A stretch of 62,640 nt of DNA from Lachnospiraceae bacterium (GCA_910574285.1 CAJTAL010000025.1:1-62640), one strand, 5' to 3'; counted from the first letter of the stretch, positions 8,299-16,300 are shown. The notes: generated by a model from the letters alone, not told the origin. Numbers and translations: made by a program.

Positions 8299-9987
8299 TT
8301 AATCATGGATGATAGTATTGAATTTTTCTTCAAGTTGCTTACACTTCGTTGAATTTTTAAAAATATTGGCAGGATAGGACTCTGGAAAAAGTTCATCTAT
8401 GAATTGTGTTGTTTGATCCACAAGCACATCAACTAAGGAGATTACCCCATTTTGTATACTATCTTTATCTATCACAGATATGTTAAAATTCTCACTTTTC
8501 CCTTTATCCTTTAAAATAAAATGTAAAATAAATCTATTGGCATGAATGCAAACCAAACGTTCTCTATTGCTATTTACTTGCTCTTTCTTGTCCTGTAAAC
8601 AACGCTCGACTTCTCTCATATATAAAACAGAATTTAAAAGTGCATACGAATTTGTCGATCGATTCACTAATGCTTTATAAGGCATTTTTGTGATATCTTC
8701 AGATAACGCTCCCACATTACCCTTAGCAATTACTGTATAAGAGATATCTGCATTTAAACATGCTAATGCCACAATCGCTTCATCAAAAGAAATTTGCCTC
8801 TCTAAATTTGTAATTTTATCGCCACTCTTATAGAGATACGAATAATGAGTAAACGTCAACTCCGTCCGTAGTCTATCCTGTTCAGGATCAAGCGCTGCAA
8901 AATCTTTATTTTCAATTCTATTTTGCGTATTAGATAGTCTTGTAATCTGTGTAGTCGTTTCTGAATCAACACTACTCAAATCAATTATTTGAATCATGAC
9001 TATCGCTTTTGAAATCTGTTCTGGATTATCTAAAAACAAGGATCCTATCGTACCTGTTGTCTGCGCTCCATTAACAAGAGAAATTCCTTCCAATGCAAAC
9101 AACCCTGTCGCATTAGTTGTACTGTCCTTTGCTTTTCGCTTGATAGATTTACATAATAGTTTAATCCCGTTATTGTAATAGTAAAATTTTTCTGGTTCTT
9201 GCAAAAGGACTTTTTTCATGCCCTCATTTACATCTGTATTTCCTTTATAAAATCGAATGTTTTTTGCAAATAAAGCATTTCCAAAGTTTTTATACCATTC
9301 ACCTACTGTTGCTGCTGAAATAGTTCCATAATAAGAAACAAAAGGAGCATCTACTTTTCCCCAATTGGATAGAATAACATCATCAAGATTAATGCCTGGT
9401 TGCTCTTGCCCATTCACCAGAAAAGAATATATATTCCTAAAATTAAATTCATCAAATAATAAAATAGTACTTATCTCATCATTTGTTTTTTCCATCAATT
9501 GTAAAATAGGGCGTGATACATAATCATTTACCTTTTGATTTCCAGTATGTATAAATATGGCATGTATTTGATATCCCATCTGCGTTAAAGCCAAATCAAT
9601 ATCAATACTCTTTGCAATTATTTTATCATTTGCACCTGCCAAATCTTCTTCCAGCACTCTCTGTACTCCTTGAGCAAAATTAGACATTTCGTCTTGAGTA
9701 ATAGAACCCACTCCATCTGCACGCCATTTACTTTGAACAAGAAATAACTTTTTCTGTGTTTCATCCAAAAATATCGCATCAATTCCCATATCATGGTAAC
9801 CATCTGTAACTTGAACACTCGCCTGTGTCACTTCAAGCCCAGATTTCATGATTAATGCAAATGCAGCTAAAGCTCTTGTTTCAAAATGCTTATTTGTATC
9901 GTTTGGAAAGTCTGCCATGTCAACTTTACCTTGAAACATTTCCTGAATTCGAGCTTGTACTCGACGCATATTAATATTATTTGCCAT
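8299..9987 (-). CDS. AIPR family protein (abortive infection phage resistance type)
   Basis: 562 residues of the AIPR family, named for abortive-infection phage-resistance proteins. An N-terminal Mrr-like nuclease core is visible: GYHDMGIDAIFLD (D70) followed by FLVQSKW (Q85, K87), the D...QxK form of a PD-(D/E)XK site. The middle contains the family block YKGNTDVNEGMKKVLLQEPE, FYYYNNGIKLLC and ISLVNGAQTTGTI, with TQITRLSNTQNRIENKDFAALD beyond it (shown in pieces). No stop or frameshift is visible. It is first in a two-gene operon with the DUF1016 nuclease. A role against phage is inferred from the family, not shown here. Confidence 0.85.
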   Translation of the reverse strand: MANNINMRRVQARIQEMFQGKVDMADFPNDTNKHFETRALAAFALIMKSGLEVTQASVQVTDGYHDMGIDAIFLDETQKKLFLVQSKWRADGVGSITQDEMSNFAQGVQRVLEEDLAGANDKIIAKSIDIDLALTQMGYQIHAIFIHTGNQKVNDYVSRPILQLMEKTNDEISTILLFDEFNFRNIYSFLVNGQEQPGINLDDVILSNWGKVDAPFVSYYGTISAATVGEWYKNFGNALFAKNIRFYKGNTDVNEGMKKVLLQEPEKFYYYNNGIKLLCKSIKRKAKDSTTNATGLFALEGISLVNGAQTTGTIGSLFLDNPEQISKAIVMIQIIDLSSVDSETTTQITRLSNTQNRIENKDFAALDPEQDRLRTELTFTHYSYLYKSGDKITNLERQISFDEAIVALACLNADISYTVIAKGNVGALSEDITKMPYKALVNRSTNSYALLNSVLYMREVERCLQDKKEQVNSNRERLVCIHANRFILHFILKDKGKSENFNISVIDKDSIQNGVISLVDVLVDQTTQFIDELFPESYPANIFKNSTKCKQLEEKFNTIIHD

Positions 9988-10008
9988 CCTTCGTTTTCAC
10001 CTTTCTCG

Positions 10009-10344
10009 CTATATCATCTTAAAATACTCCAACGCTTCCCTTATAGCCGCTTCTTTCTCTGGCGGACATTTCGACTGTTTGAAATTTTCCGATTTTGGCA
10101 GGTTATAATTTGCCCTCTCAATAATTCCATATTTCTGCTTTATCTGTGCAATATAGAGATTACTTATCTTTAATCCGCTATGTTTCAATACATAATCCTT
10201 AATTTCTTCATAAGTAGCTTTACTCTCCGCCGCCGTCAAATCAAATTCATCCATCTCTAATTCCACATTAATATGCTTCAACTTATTTGATTTAAGTTTT
10301 GAAAGCAACACGATACTTTCAACATGAGTACTTCCGTTGATACT
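10009..10344 (-). pseudogene. RlmD-like 23S rRNA (uracil-5-)-methyltransferase, C-terminal remnant
   Basis: The frame reads HVESIVLLSKLK, then LEMDEFDLTAAESKATYEEI, LKISNLYIAQIKQKYGI and finally CPPEKEAAIREALEYFKMI. This matches the C-terminal extension of clostridial RlmD-type methyltransferases. The catalytic domain is missing. Upstream it is out of frame with a tiny ORF (ATG about 10360, MDNLREYQRKYSC then stop) that carries a good ribosome site. This suggests a deletion joined an unrelated 5' end to the methyltransferase tail. A GTG at 10311 could start a 100-residue peptide. A second remnant of the same family lies at 11637-11780. Confidence 0.6.
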
Positions 10345-10467
10345 CTCTTAAGTTATCCATTATTTTTCTCCTCTTTTTCAGCAGATCAAAACAAGATATT
10401 TTCCTATACCGTATATAATAATTTCTGAAAAACCTAATTATTAATTTCACTTCCTAATCCCGGTAGA

Positions 10468-11283
10468 TTATTTAAGCTTATTGTTTCCAAAGTCTGCAAC
10501 TGCTGTACCGCTAACTGCCGAAGCAACTCCATTCTCTTTCTGTTTCTTTCCCTGATTAATCAAAACAGCATTATAACTTTCCAGATTCGCAAGCACAAGT
10601 AATTGATTCAGCGTTGCTACATCCCGCATATTTCCTTTTACAGTCGGATTTTCATCTTTCCACTGCTTAGATGTTTTTCCAAACAGAACCACATTTAACA
10701 TATCTGCCTCATTAGCATATGTATAAGCTATCTGTGCAGGAGTTAATTCTGACGGAATCAAATTGTCCTTAATTGCATCAGTATGTATCCTGTAATTTAA
10801 CTTGGAAATTTCTCTGTTCAAATTCCAGTTCAAAGACAATCGACTATTTTCATCTGTCTTTAATCTTCTATAATCCTTCATAATATATAATTGGAACTCA
10901 GGCGAAATCCAAGTTGCAAAAGACATAGCAATATCACTATGGGCATATGTTCCGCCATAACGTCCCGCTTTTGAAACAATGCCAATGGCATTTGTAGCTT
11001 CTATCCACTTCTTTGGTGACATTGTAAATGCGTTTGCTCCTGCCTTTTTTCTAAACCCCTCGAATTCGAGGGGTTTAAAATCTGGATTATGAAGTCTTTC
11101 CTATAATCCCAGAAATTCTATCACATCCCTGTTTCTCATCCAGTTTTGAATAACCGCTGTTGGGTCATCACTTTTATATCGAGCTATATCCGTCAATGAA
11201 ATAAATTCATTTTCAAAGTCCTGCGTATAAATACCAATATCTATTCCATTTGCATGAATTGTATCCTTAATTATTTTTCCCAT
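10468..11283 (-). pseudogene. KilA-N domain protein interrupted by one in-frame stop
   Basis: The first part starts at ATG 11283 after AAGGGAGGAGCA and reads MGKIIKDTIHANGIDIGIY, ENEFISLTDIARYKSDDP and VIQNWMRNRDVIEFLGL. A TAG follows at 11101-11103. The same frame then continues without a break through ERLHNPDFKPLEFEGF, KKAGANAFTMSPKKWIEATN, SKAGRYGGTYAHSDIAMSFA and SRLSLNWNLNREISKL to a stop at 10468. In intact relatives a tryptophan (TGG) sits at the stop position, so TGG to TAG is the simplest explanation. KilA-N proteins are DNA-binding proteins of phage and mobile DNA. If TAG is not read through, the gene is inactive. Confidence 0.75.
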
Positions 11284-11361
11284 TGCTCCTCCCTTAATAA
11301 TATCACAAACTTCCTCAAGCATTGTAACTGTTTCTTCTCTTAGATATGTTCTGCCAAATAG

Positions 11362-11637
11362 TTATTTGTTTTCATCTTTCCACATCTCCCGATACTCTTC
11401 AATATAAAATTTAATGCACCTCGGATATACATATAAATATTTTCTACACACCTTTTTATACAACTTTAATATTTTTTCATCACATGCAAAATCCAGTAGA
11501 TAATCAAGCAAATGTGATAATTCAGCTTCTGACACGGTTCTGCTACACACATCTTCAACCAACGGCAAATAAACCTCATAGGCTTTTTGATGTATTTCAA
11601 CTATCTGTTCTGCAATCTGATAAATCCTTTCATCCAT
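11362..11637 (-). CDS. Small hypothetical protein, 91 aa
   Basis: Begins with ATG 11637, which overlaps the TAA of the upstream RlmD-like remnant (TAATG), so translation may be coupled. The protein (MDERIYQIAEQIVEIHQKAY ... FYIEEYREMWKDENK) is predicted to be wholly helical, with a cysteine-containing middle (EDVCSRTVSEAEL, LLDFACDEKILKLYKKVC) and basic and acidic patches. No transmembrane segment or known motif is evident. Similar short proteins occur beside KilA-N/Bro genes in gut Firmicutes islands, from memory only. Function unknown. Confidence 0.5.
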   Translation of the reverse strand: MDERIYQIAEQIVEIHQKAYEVYLPLVEDVCSRTVSEAELSHLLDYLLDFACDEKILKLYKKVCRKYLYVYPRCIKFYIEEYREMWKDENK

Positions 11638-11780
11638 TAAATTACCTCAAAATATTTAAGTGCATCCGTTATCGCTTCTACCTTCTCTTTTGGCGGGCGT
11701 TTCCTCGGATGTTTTAATTCTTCTACCGCATTAGGAGCATCATACATTGTTAAGCCTAAAAACCTTAATCCTTGCACGTT
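11637..11780 (-). pseudogene. Second RlmD-like C-terminal remnant
   Basis: The minus-strand frame ends TAA at 11637-11639 and reads MVNVQGLRFLGLTMYDAPNA, then ELKHPRKRPPKEKVEAITDA and LKYFEVI. The PPKEKVEAI..ALKYFEVI ending parallels PPEKEAAIREALEYFKMI at 10009, so it looks like the tail of a related methyltransferase. The 5' part is absent and the frame runs into the flank of the structured repeat at 11805. In another frame the same bases read VLDKDGKRARIKVFRLNNV, so the exact origin of this stretch is uncertain. Confidence 0.4.
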
Positions 11781-11804
11781 TACCATCCTTATCCAATACA
11801 CAGG

Positions 11805-11980
11805 CAGTTCGGGGCGGTTCTTCCCCTAAGCAGACATTCCAGGGCGTCCTTAGCGGAGGTGAAATCCACCGCTTACGGAGACTTAGGAACGAAGGCTCTC
11901 CTGAGTTCCTTAGTCGTAGTTAGCGGTTAGTTCACTGGAGCGTTGCCCAGTCTGTTTAGGGGAAGAACCGCCCCGAACTG
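11805..11980. repeat. Structured repeat element, copy 1
   Basis: 176-bp element enclosed by a perfect 25-bp inverted repeat (11805-11829 with 11956-11980). Moving inward, further stems can form: 11830-11835 with 11950-11955; 11842-11845 with 11945-11948; 11859-11863 with 11931-11935; 11869-11873 with 11922-11926; 11874-11877 with 11915-11918; 11886-11890 with 11905-11909; and an apical 11893-11895 with 11900-11902 flanked by tandem G-A pairs. The core is conserved in copy 2 (19888-20069) while the outer arms are not. No T-run follows on either strand, so it is not a simple terminator. It lies about 70 bp behind the 12049 gene. The family and transcribed strand are unknown. Confidence 0.8.
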
Positions 11981-12001
11981 TCGTCCCTCCGGACAACGAA
12001 C

Positions 12002-12034
12002 CGTACAGATGGAAAATATTCCAACTGTACGGTT
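12002..12034. repeat. Hairpin behind the 12049 gene
   Basis: AACCGTACAG-type arms (around 12000-12009 and 12025-12034) enclose an AT-rich ATGGAAAATATTCCA loop that is itself partly self-complementary. It lies 15 bp after the stop of the 12049 gene in the transcribed direction. It could terminate or protect that transcript. No T-run follows, so calling it a terminator would be unsafe. Confidence 0.45.
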
Positions 12035-12048
12035 ATAGGGGTATCTTA

Positions 12049-12510
12049 TCACTCTTTTATCAATACAAGCTGCTCGCCATACTCTCGTTCCGTCAGAGTC
12101 AACTGTTCCTGATCCACGCTATAATCAAATGTTGTCATCACCGTCGAAAGCGCTCTCCTGACCTCTTCTTCTGTAAACTGACCGCCTGTCTCGTCGGCTA
12201 TCTTTCCAAACCCCGATTCATCCGCGGTAATCGTAATCGTCTTCTCTTCCTTATTGAGCGTATATCTCATATCCATATCCACACCGGAGCTGTCTTTCTC
12301 TTCCTCCGGAATCGTAATCACCATAGAACCGTTCTTCATAATAGACATATAGAAGCTTCCGTCTTCATCCGCCCAATTGCCTTCTAATGGATTCGTCATA
12401 AATAATTTCATCAGCAGCAGGATCACCCCCACGATGATCAGAATCGTCGAAACCGTGGTAACGATTCTCCATATCTTACTTCTCTTTTCTTCATCATCCC
12501 TCGCAATCAT
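12049..12510 (-). CDS. Membrane-anchored hypothetical protein, 153 aa
   Basis: A short charged N-terminus (MIARDDEEKRSKIW) precedes a single transmembrane segment, about residues 15-37 (IVTTVSTILIIVGVILLLMK). The remaining 115 residues are probably extracellular. They open with the small-domain motif NPLEGNWADEDGSFYMSI and have alternating strands (YTLNKEEKTITITADE, YSVDQEQLTLTE). The G-N-W start of this domain resembles lipocalin-like single-domain proteins such as DUF5640, but I am not certain of the family. Function unknown. The gene follows a 46-bp tandem array and precedes the structured repeat. Confidence 0.7.
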   Translation of the reverse strand: MIARDDEEKRSKIWRIVTTVSTILIIVGVILLLMKLFMTNPLEGNWADEDGSFYMSIMKNGSMVITIPEEEKDSSGVDMDMRYTLNKEEKTITITADESGFGKIADETGGQFTEEEVRRALSTVMTTFDYSVDQEQLTLTEREYGEQLVLIKE

Positions 12511-12552
12511 CTGTCTGGTCCCACTCCTTCTTTTTATTTCCTTCTTCCATTA

Positions 12553-12690
12553 TATGTGCTTTTTCTGCCCGTGTCAACGGATGGCTTATCGTCCTTACTA
12601 TGTGCTTTTCCTGCCCGTGTCAACGGATGGCTTATGGCCCTTACTATGTCATTTTCTTGCCCGTGTCAACGGATGGCTTATGGCCCTTAC
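12553..12690. repeat. 46-bp tandem repeat, three copies
   Basis: Three units of exactly 46 bp at 12553-12598, 12599-12644 and 12645-12690, all containing CCCGTGTCAACGGATGGCTT and differing at a few bases. The outermost unit ends on the stop codon of the 12687 gene (TAA at 12687-12689), so the array starts at that stop and fills the intercistronic space up to the 12510 start. It does not encode a continuous protein in the sense direction. No function is evident. Confidence 0.9.
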
Positions 12691-12920
12691 CCTTCCGTCT
12701 CCACCAGCAGATAGAATCCCTTATCCGTCTTCTCTATCTTTCGGATGATTCCCTTCCGGGCAAAGATCCGGTCACTGGTTCTATAGATTCCTGACATGGC
12801 GATCGACGGCTCCACCAGATAAGTATACTGGCCTGTCACCGCGCTTCGTTCGCTGATCTCAACCTCCTGCCCCTCTTCTACGAGTCCCTCTCTTTCCATC
12901 TTAAAACGATCCTGCCTCAT
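12687..12920 (-). CDS. Small hypothetical protein, 77 aa
   Basis: ATG 12920 follows a purine-rich AAAAAAGAGAGGCGGC ribosome site. The protein (MRQDRFKMEREGLVEEGQEV ... TDKGFYLLVETEG) is predicted to be mostly beta-strand, with SAVTGQYTYLVEPSIAMSGI in the middle and a basic IFARKGIIRKIEKT segment. No signal peptide or known motif is seen. It lies downstream of gatD/murT in the same direction, separated by a 47-bp tandem repeat, and its own stop codon forms the edge of the next tandem array. Function unknown. Confidence 0.6.
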   Translation of the reverse strand: MRQDRFKMEREGLVEEGQEVEISERSAVTGQYTYLVEPSIAMSGIYRTSDRIFARKGIIRKIEKTDKGFYLLVETEG

Positions 12921-12950
12921 AAGCCGCCTCTCTTTTTTATATTACTTCAC

Positions 12951-13067
12951 TATCTATTCTTCCACAAAATTGCAGAAGCCATGTCTGTTCTCTGCTGTAT
13001 CTATTCTTCCACAAAATCGCAGAAGCTATGTCTGTTCTCTTCTGTATCTTTCGGAATCTCTATCCTA
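12951..13067. repeat. 47-bp tandem repeat behind gatD
   Basis: Two near-identical 47-bp units occupy 12951-12997 and 12998-13044. The 3' end of gatD (13065-13083) resembles the start of each unit: CTATTCTTCCACAAAA in the repeat against CTACTCTTTCACAAAT over the gatD stop. This suggests the array grew from the end of the coding sequence. It occupies the whole interval between gatD and the next gene. Confidence 0.8.
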
Positions 13068-13802
13068 CTCTTTCACAAATCTGTGGTAAATATACGCGTT
13101 CGCGGCTTCTTCCTGGCTGTCGTTAAGAGCCGCAAGCTCTGTCGGGCCGTATTTTCTCTCCAAAGCTTTTCGAATCAGGTAATCACAGATCTGCGGATTC
13201 TTCGGAAGAAGCGGACCGTGCAGGTATGTTCCTATCACGTTCTTATAAACGACGCCTTCATAACCGCTTTTCCCGTCGTTGCCGGAACCATACAGCACCT
13301 TTCCAAAAGGTTTGTTATCATTGATACAGGTTCTTCCGCCGTGGTTCTCAAACCCGACTACAGGCATATCTGCCAGATCGCTTTTGAGCACAATATTGTC
13401 GATCAGGCGGCCTTCCTCCTGCTCCGTATAGATGTCTACCAGATTCAGCCCCTCGATCATCCCCTGCTCCGTCTTATAATATTTCCCCAGAAGCTGATAA
13501 CCGCCGCAGACCGCAATTACTACGCCGCCGTCTTCTACATATTCCCGGAACTGCTCCCTGATCTTAAAGAGATTCCCGCACACAATTGCCTGCTCCCTGT
13601 CGGAACCCCCGCCAAGAAGGACGATATCCAGCTTCGAGAAATCAATCGTATCCCCTGTGTTAAACTCGACTGTCTCTGCGTCGATCCCCCGCCAGATACA
13701 CCTCTGCATCATACATGCGATATTGCCCCGGTCTCCGTACAGGTTCAAAAGATCCGGATACAGGTGGCCGATGACAATCTTCTTCCCTGTCTTCTCCATC
13801 AC
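13065..13802 (-). CDS. gatD: Lipid II isoglutaminyl synthase, glutaminase subunit GatD
   Basis: A class I glutamine amidotransferase of the CobB/CobQ type that supplies ammonia to MurT to convert the D-glutamate of lipid II to D-isoglutamine. Visible features are IVLLGGGSDREQ, the nucleophile in AVCGGYQLLG (C99), and the conserved histidine in TYLHGPLLPKNP (H195). The length of 245 residues fits the family. Its ATG overlaps the murT stop by 4 bp (ATGA), the usual arrangement of this two-subunit enzyme. It acts in the cytoplasm on the inner face of the membrane. Confidence 0.93.
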   Translation of the reverse strand: MMEKTGKKIVIGHLYPDLLNLYGDRGNIACMMQRCIWRGIDAETVEFNTGDTIDFSKLDIVLLGGGSDREQAIVCGNLFKIREQFREYVEDGGVVIAVCGGYQLLGKYYKTEQGMIEGLNLVDIYTEQEEGRLIDNIVLKSDLADMPVVGFENHGGRTCINDNKPFGKVLYGSGNDGKSGYEGVVYKNVIGTYLHGPLLPKNPQICDYLIRKALERKYGPTELAALNDSQEEAANAYIYHRFVKE

Positions 13803-15139
13803 TTTTCCCCCTCCAATCTCTTTAACACATTCCTGGTACTGAAAAGAGCCGTATAATTCACAAGCACATACAGATTGCCGCAGCCGTCGGCAATTCTCTG
13901 GCGGATCGCTTTCTCCACGTCCGGTTCAGACATTGCCGGGATGTCTACGTATTTCATACGAAGCCCCATGTCATAACAGCGGATCCCGCTGACCGTGATG
14001 GAACGGATCTTGTCCTCCTTGAACCGGTCAAAATCTACATCCCACAGCCAGGATACATCCGTACCGTCCTGGGCATTGTCGTTGATGACAATTATAATAT
14101 CCTTAAGAGCCTCATCCTGCATAACCGCAGAAATATTCTGGTTAAAGCCCGCCGGATTCTTCGCCAGGTTCAATGTCACTTTCACATTCTGTATCCGGAA
14201 ACTTTCCATCCTGCCATTCTCCGGGTTAAATCTTGAGAGCATCTCATTAAAATGACCTGCTTTCAGTCCTCCCGTCCGCATCGCCGCATATGCCGCCAGT
14301 ATATTATATACATTATAAAATCCTTTATAATTCGCGCAGATCCTATTCCCTTCCACAGTAAACGCCAGACCGTCCCCGATCTCAACGTCTCCCGCGTCAA
14401 ACCGGATGTCAGGTCTTCGGAACTCACACTGGGCACAGGCATAGTCGCCAAGCTGGCTGTAATGGTAAAACCGATAGGAAAGAGGCGCGCCGCAGCATTT
14501 GCAGAACCGCCCTTCCCTGATCTCACGGGAATCTGCGTCATCCGTCACCTGTTCACTGATCCCGTATGTCACATAATCATTCCCGCTGTCCATAGCCAGA
14601 TAAGCCGACAGCGCGTCGTCCCCATTCACGATCACTTTCATCTTCGGCGCAGACTGCATGACTTCTTTCAGGATATTCATCGTAATATCAATCTCTCCAT
14701 AGCGGTCCAACTGATCCCGGAACAGGTTCGTAAGGACCATATAATCCGGTTTAAAATGGGGAAACACCCTCCTGGTTGACGCTTCATCAATCTCGATACA
14801 GGCATAATCCGCCTTCAGATTACCGCCGATTCCGGCGCTTAAGGCAAATGCGGCCGCCACACCGTTAAGCATATTCGAACCGGTATGGTTACAGACAACC
14901 CGATACCCTTCCGCTTCCATCGCCGCACAAAGCATATTGTTCGTCGTCGTCTTCCCGTTCGTCCCGCATACGATAAAGATATCCTTCTTCACCTGACCAG
15001 CAAGGTCTCTCAATATAGACGGACAGATCCGAAGCGCGATCTTCCCCGCCCATGTAACGCCTTGCCGATGAAAAACATGGACACTGACTTTTTCCGTAAT
15101 TTTAGCCGCCCAGACGGCCAGCATTCTGCGTAATCTCAT
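13799..15139 (-). CDS. murT: Lipid II isoglutaminyl synthase, Mur ligase subunit MurT
   Basis: ATP-dependent Mur-ligase-like partner of GatD; it activates the D-glutamyl carboxyl of lipid II for amidation. The 446 residues contain the P-loop FIVCGTNGKTTTNNML (about 57-70), the conserved CIEIDEAS and TNLFRDQLDRYGE, and a MurT-specific zinc ribbon with FCKCCGAPL (C213, C216) and YACAQC (C235, C238). The C-terminal DUF1727 region follows. An N-terminal basic or hydrophobic stretch fits membrane association. It is the first gene of the murT-gatD pair. Confidence 0.93.
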   Translation of the reverse strand: MRLRRMLAVWAAKITEKVSVHVFHRQGVTWAGKIALRICPSILRDLAGQVKKDIFIVCGTNGKTTTNNMLCAAMEAEGYRVVCNHTGSNMLNGVAAAFALSAGIGGNLKADYACIEIDEASTRRVFPHFKPDYMVLTNLFRDQLDRYGEIDITMNILKEVMQSAPKMKVIVNGDDALSAYLAMDSGNDYVTYGISEQVTDDADSREIREGRFCKCCGAPLSYRFYHYSQLGDYACAQCEFRRPDIRFDAGDVEIGDGLAFTVEGNRICANYKGFYNVYNILAAYAAMRTGGLKAGHFNEMLSRFNPENGRMESFRIQNVKVTLNLAKNPAGFNQNISAVMQDEALKDIIIVINDNAQDGTDVSWLWDVDFDRFKEDKIRSITVSGIRCYDMGLRMKYVDIPAMSEPDVEKAIRQRIADGCGNLYVLVNYTALFSTRNVLKRLEGEK

Positions 15140-15178
15140 ATTTCTGGTTATCCCTTTTCTAATAGATTGTATGGCTCA

Positions 15179-16138
15179 TTATGCTTCCAGTAATTTTTCG
15201 ATATCCCCCGGTTCCGGCATGGAGCGGATCGCCCCTTTCTTCATCGTGATCAGCGCCGCGCCTGCATTGGCATAAGTCAGGATATCCCCAAGCTTCTCTT
15301 CCGTCAGATTATCAAGGCCATGCGTCAGCACGCCGTTGATCGCGCAGCCGCAGAAAGTATCTCCGGCGCCGGTGGTCTCGATTGCCTTTACTGTAAATCC
15401 TTTGCGTTCCACACGCAGATCCTTATAATACGCCCGGCTTCCTTCCTTACCCATCGTCAGGAAAATAAGGGGGATCTGATACTTATCCTGAAGATAGCGG
15501 ATTCCCTCGTCATAATCTTCCTTTCCTGAAATAAACTGAATCTCATTGTCGGAAATCTTCAAGACGTCGCAATATTGGAACCCATACTCCATCTGCTCTT
15601 TCGCTTCATCCAATGAACGCCAGAGCGGAGGACGCAAATTCGGATCGAAGGTAATCAGACATCCCGCCTCCTTCGCTGTCTCCAAAGCTTTCTTTGTCGC
15701 CGTCTTCACCGGCTCGTCTGTCATAGACAACGTCCCGAAATGAAAGATCCTGGACTGACGGATCAACTCATAATCCACATCCGTCTCCTTAAGCATCATA
15801 TCCGCGCCGGGCTTACGGTAAAAAGAGAACTCCCGGTCGCCGTCCGGAAACGTATGCACAAATGCCAGCGTGGTGGGAATCTCCCGATCGAAAATCAATC
15901 CCTTTGTCTCGATTCCCAGCTCTTCGATCGTGCCCTTTAAGAGACGTCCGAACTGGTCCTCCCCGACTTTACCGATAAAAGCCGTCTTTTTCCCTAATTT
16001 ATTCAGCATCGCCAGCACATTGCACGGCGCGCCGCCGGGGCACGCCTCAAATAGATTATTCCCCTGTTCGCTCTGTCCATTCATCGTAAAGTCAATCAAC
16101 ATCTCGCCCATCGCAGTTACGTCATATCGTTTGTCCAT
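15179..16138 (-). CDS. PfkB-family carbohydrate kinase, probable fructokinase
   Basis: A 319-residue ribokinase-family sugar kinase. The N-terminal substrate region (GEMLIDFTMNGQ, EACPGGAPCNVLAMLNKLG, FIGKVGEDQFG) and the C-terminal catalytic motif TGAGDTFCGCAINGVL, with the aspartate base, are both present. The closest fit is fructokinase (ScrK type), but 2-keto-3-deoxygluconate kinase cannot be excluded. ATG 16138 is preferred because AGAAGGAG lies 8 bp upstream and the family N-terminus begins there; the upstream ATG 16186 falls between the promoter and this site. It appears to be a single-gene unit with its own promoter. Confidence 0.85.
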   Translation of the reverse strand: MDKRYDVTAMGEMLIDFTMNGQSEQGNNLFEACPGGAPCNVLAMLNKLGKKTAFIGKVGEDQFGRLLKGTIEELGIETKGLIFDREIPTTLAFVHTFPDGDREFSFYRKPGADMMLKETDVDYELIRQSRIFHFGTLSMTDEPVKTATKKALETAKEAGCLITFDPNLRPPLWRSLDEAKEQMEYGFQYCDVLKISDNEIQFISGKEDYDEGIRYLQDKYQIPLIFLTMGKEGSRAYYKDLRVERKGFTVKAIETTGAGDTFCGCAINGVLTHGLDNLTEEKLGDILTYANAGAALITMKKGAIRSMPEPGDIEKLLEA

Positions 16139-16176
16139 GTCATAATCTCCTTCTTTCCACTTCTGTGTTTGTATGT

Positions 16177-16205
16177 ATTTTAACATACCTTGTCTGACTG
16201 TGCAA
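16177..16205 (-). promoter_or_regulatory. Sigma-A promoter of the sugar kinase
   Basis: On the minus strand TTGCAC (16205-16200) and TAAAAT (16182-16177) are separated by 17 bp. The predicted start lies about 30 bp before the kinase ATG at 16138. Confidence 0.6.
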
Positions 16206-16300
16206 CTATTGGTATGGGTGCGAAAAATCAGGGAAAAGTTATTAATTCAGGAATTTATATTGATTTTTTTTCTAAAATCTGTTTAGCTATATATGACAGT

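Noticed and set aside
11805-11980. Structured repeat as an ordinary Rho-independent terminator
   Set aside because: The structure is far larger than a terminator, has a conserved core, and no T-run follows the outer stem on either strand in either copy.
16206-16300. Purine riboswitch upstream of purC
   Set aside because: The conserved purine aptamer core (UAUA...GUAUAAC-type) is not present; only a short hairpin is seen.
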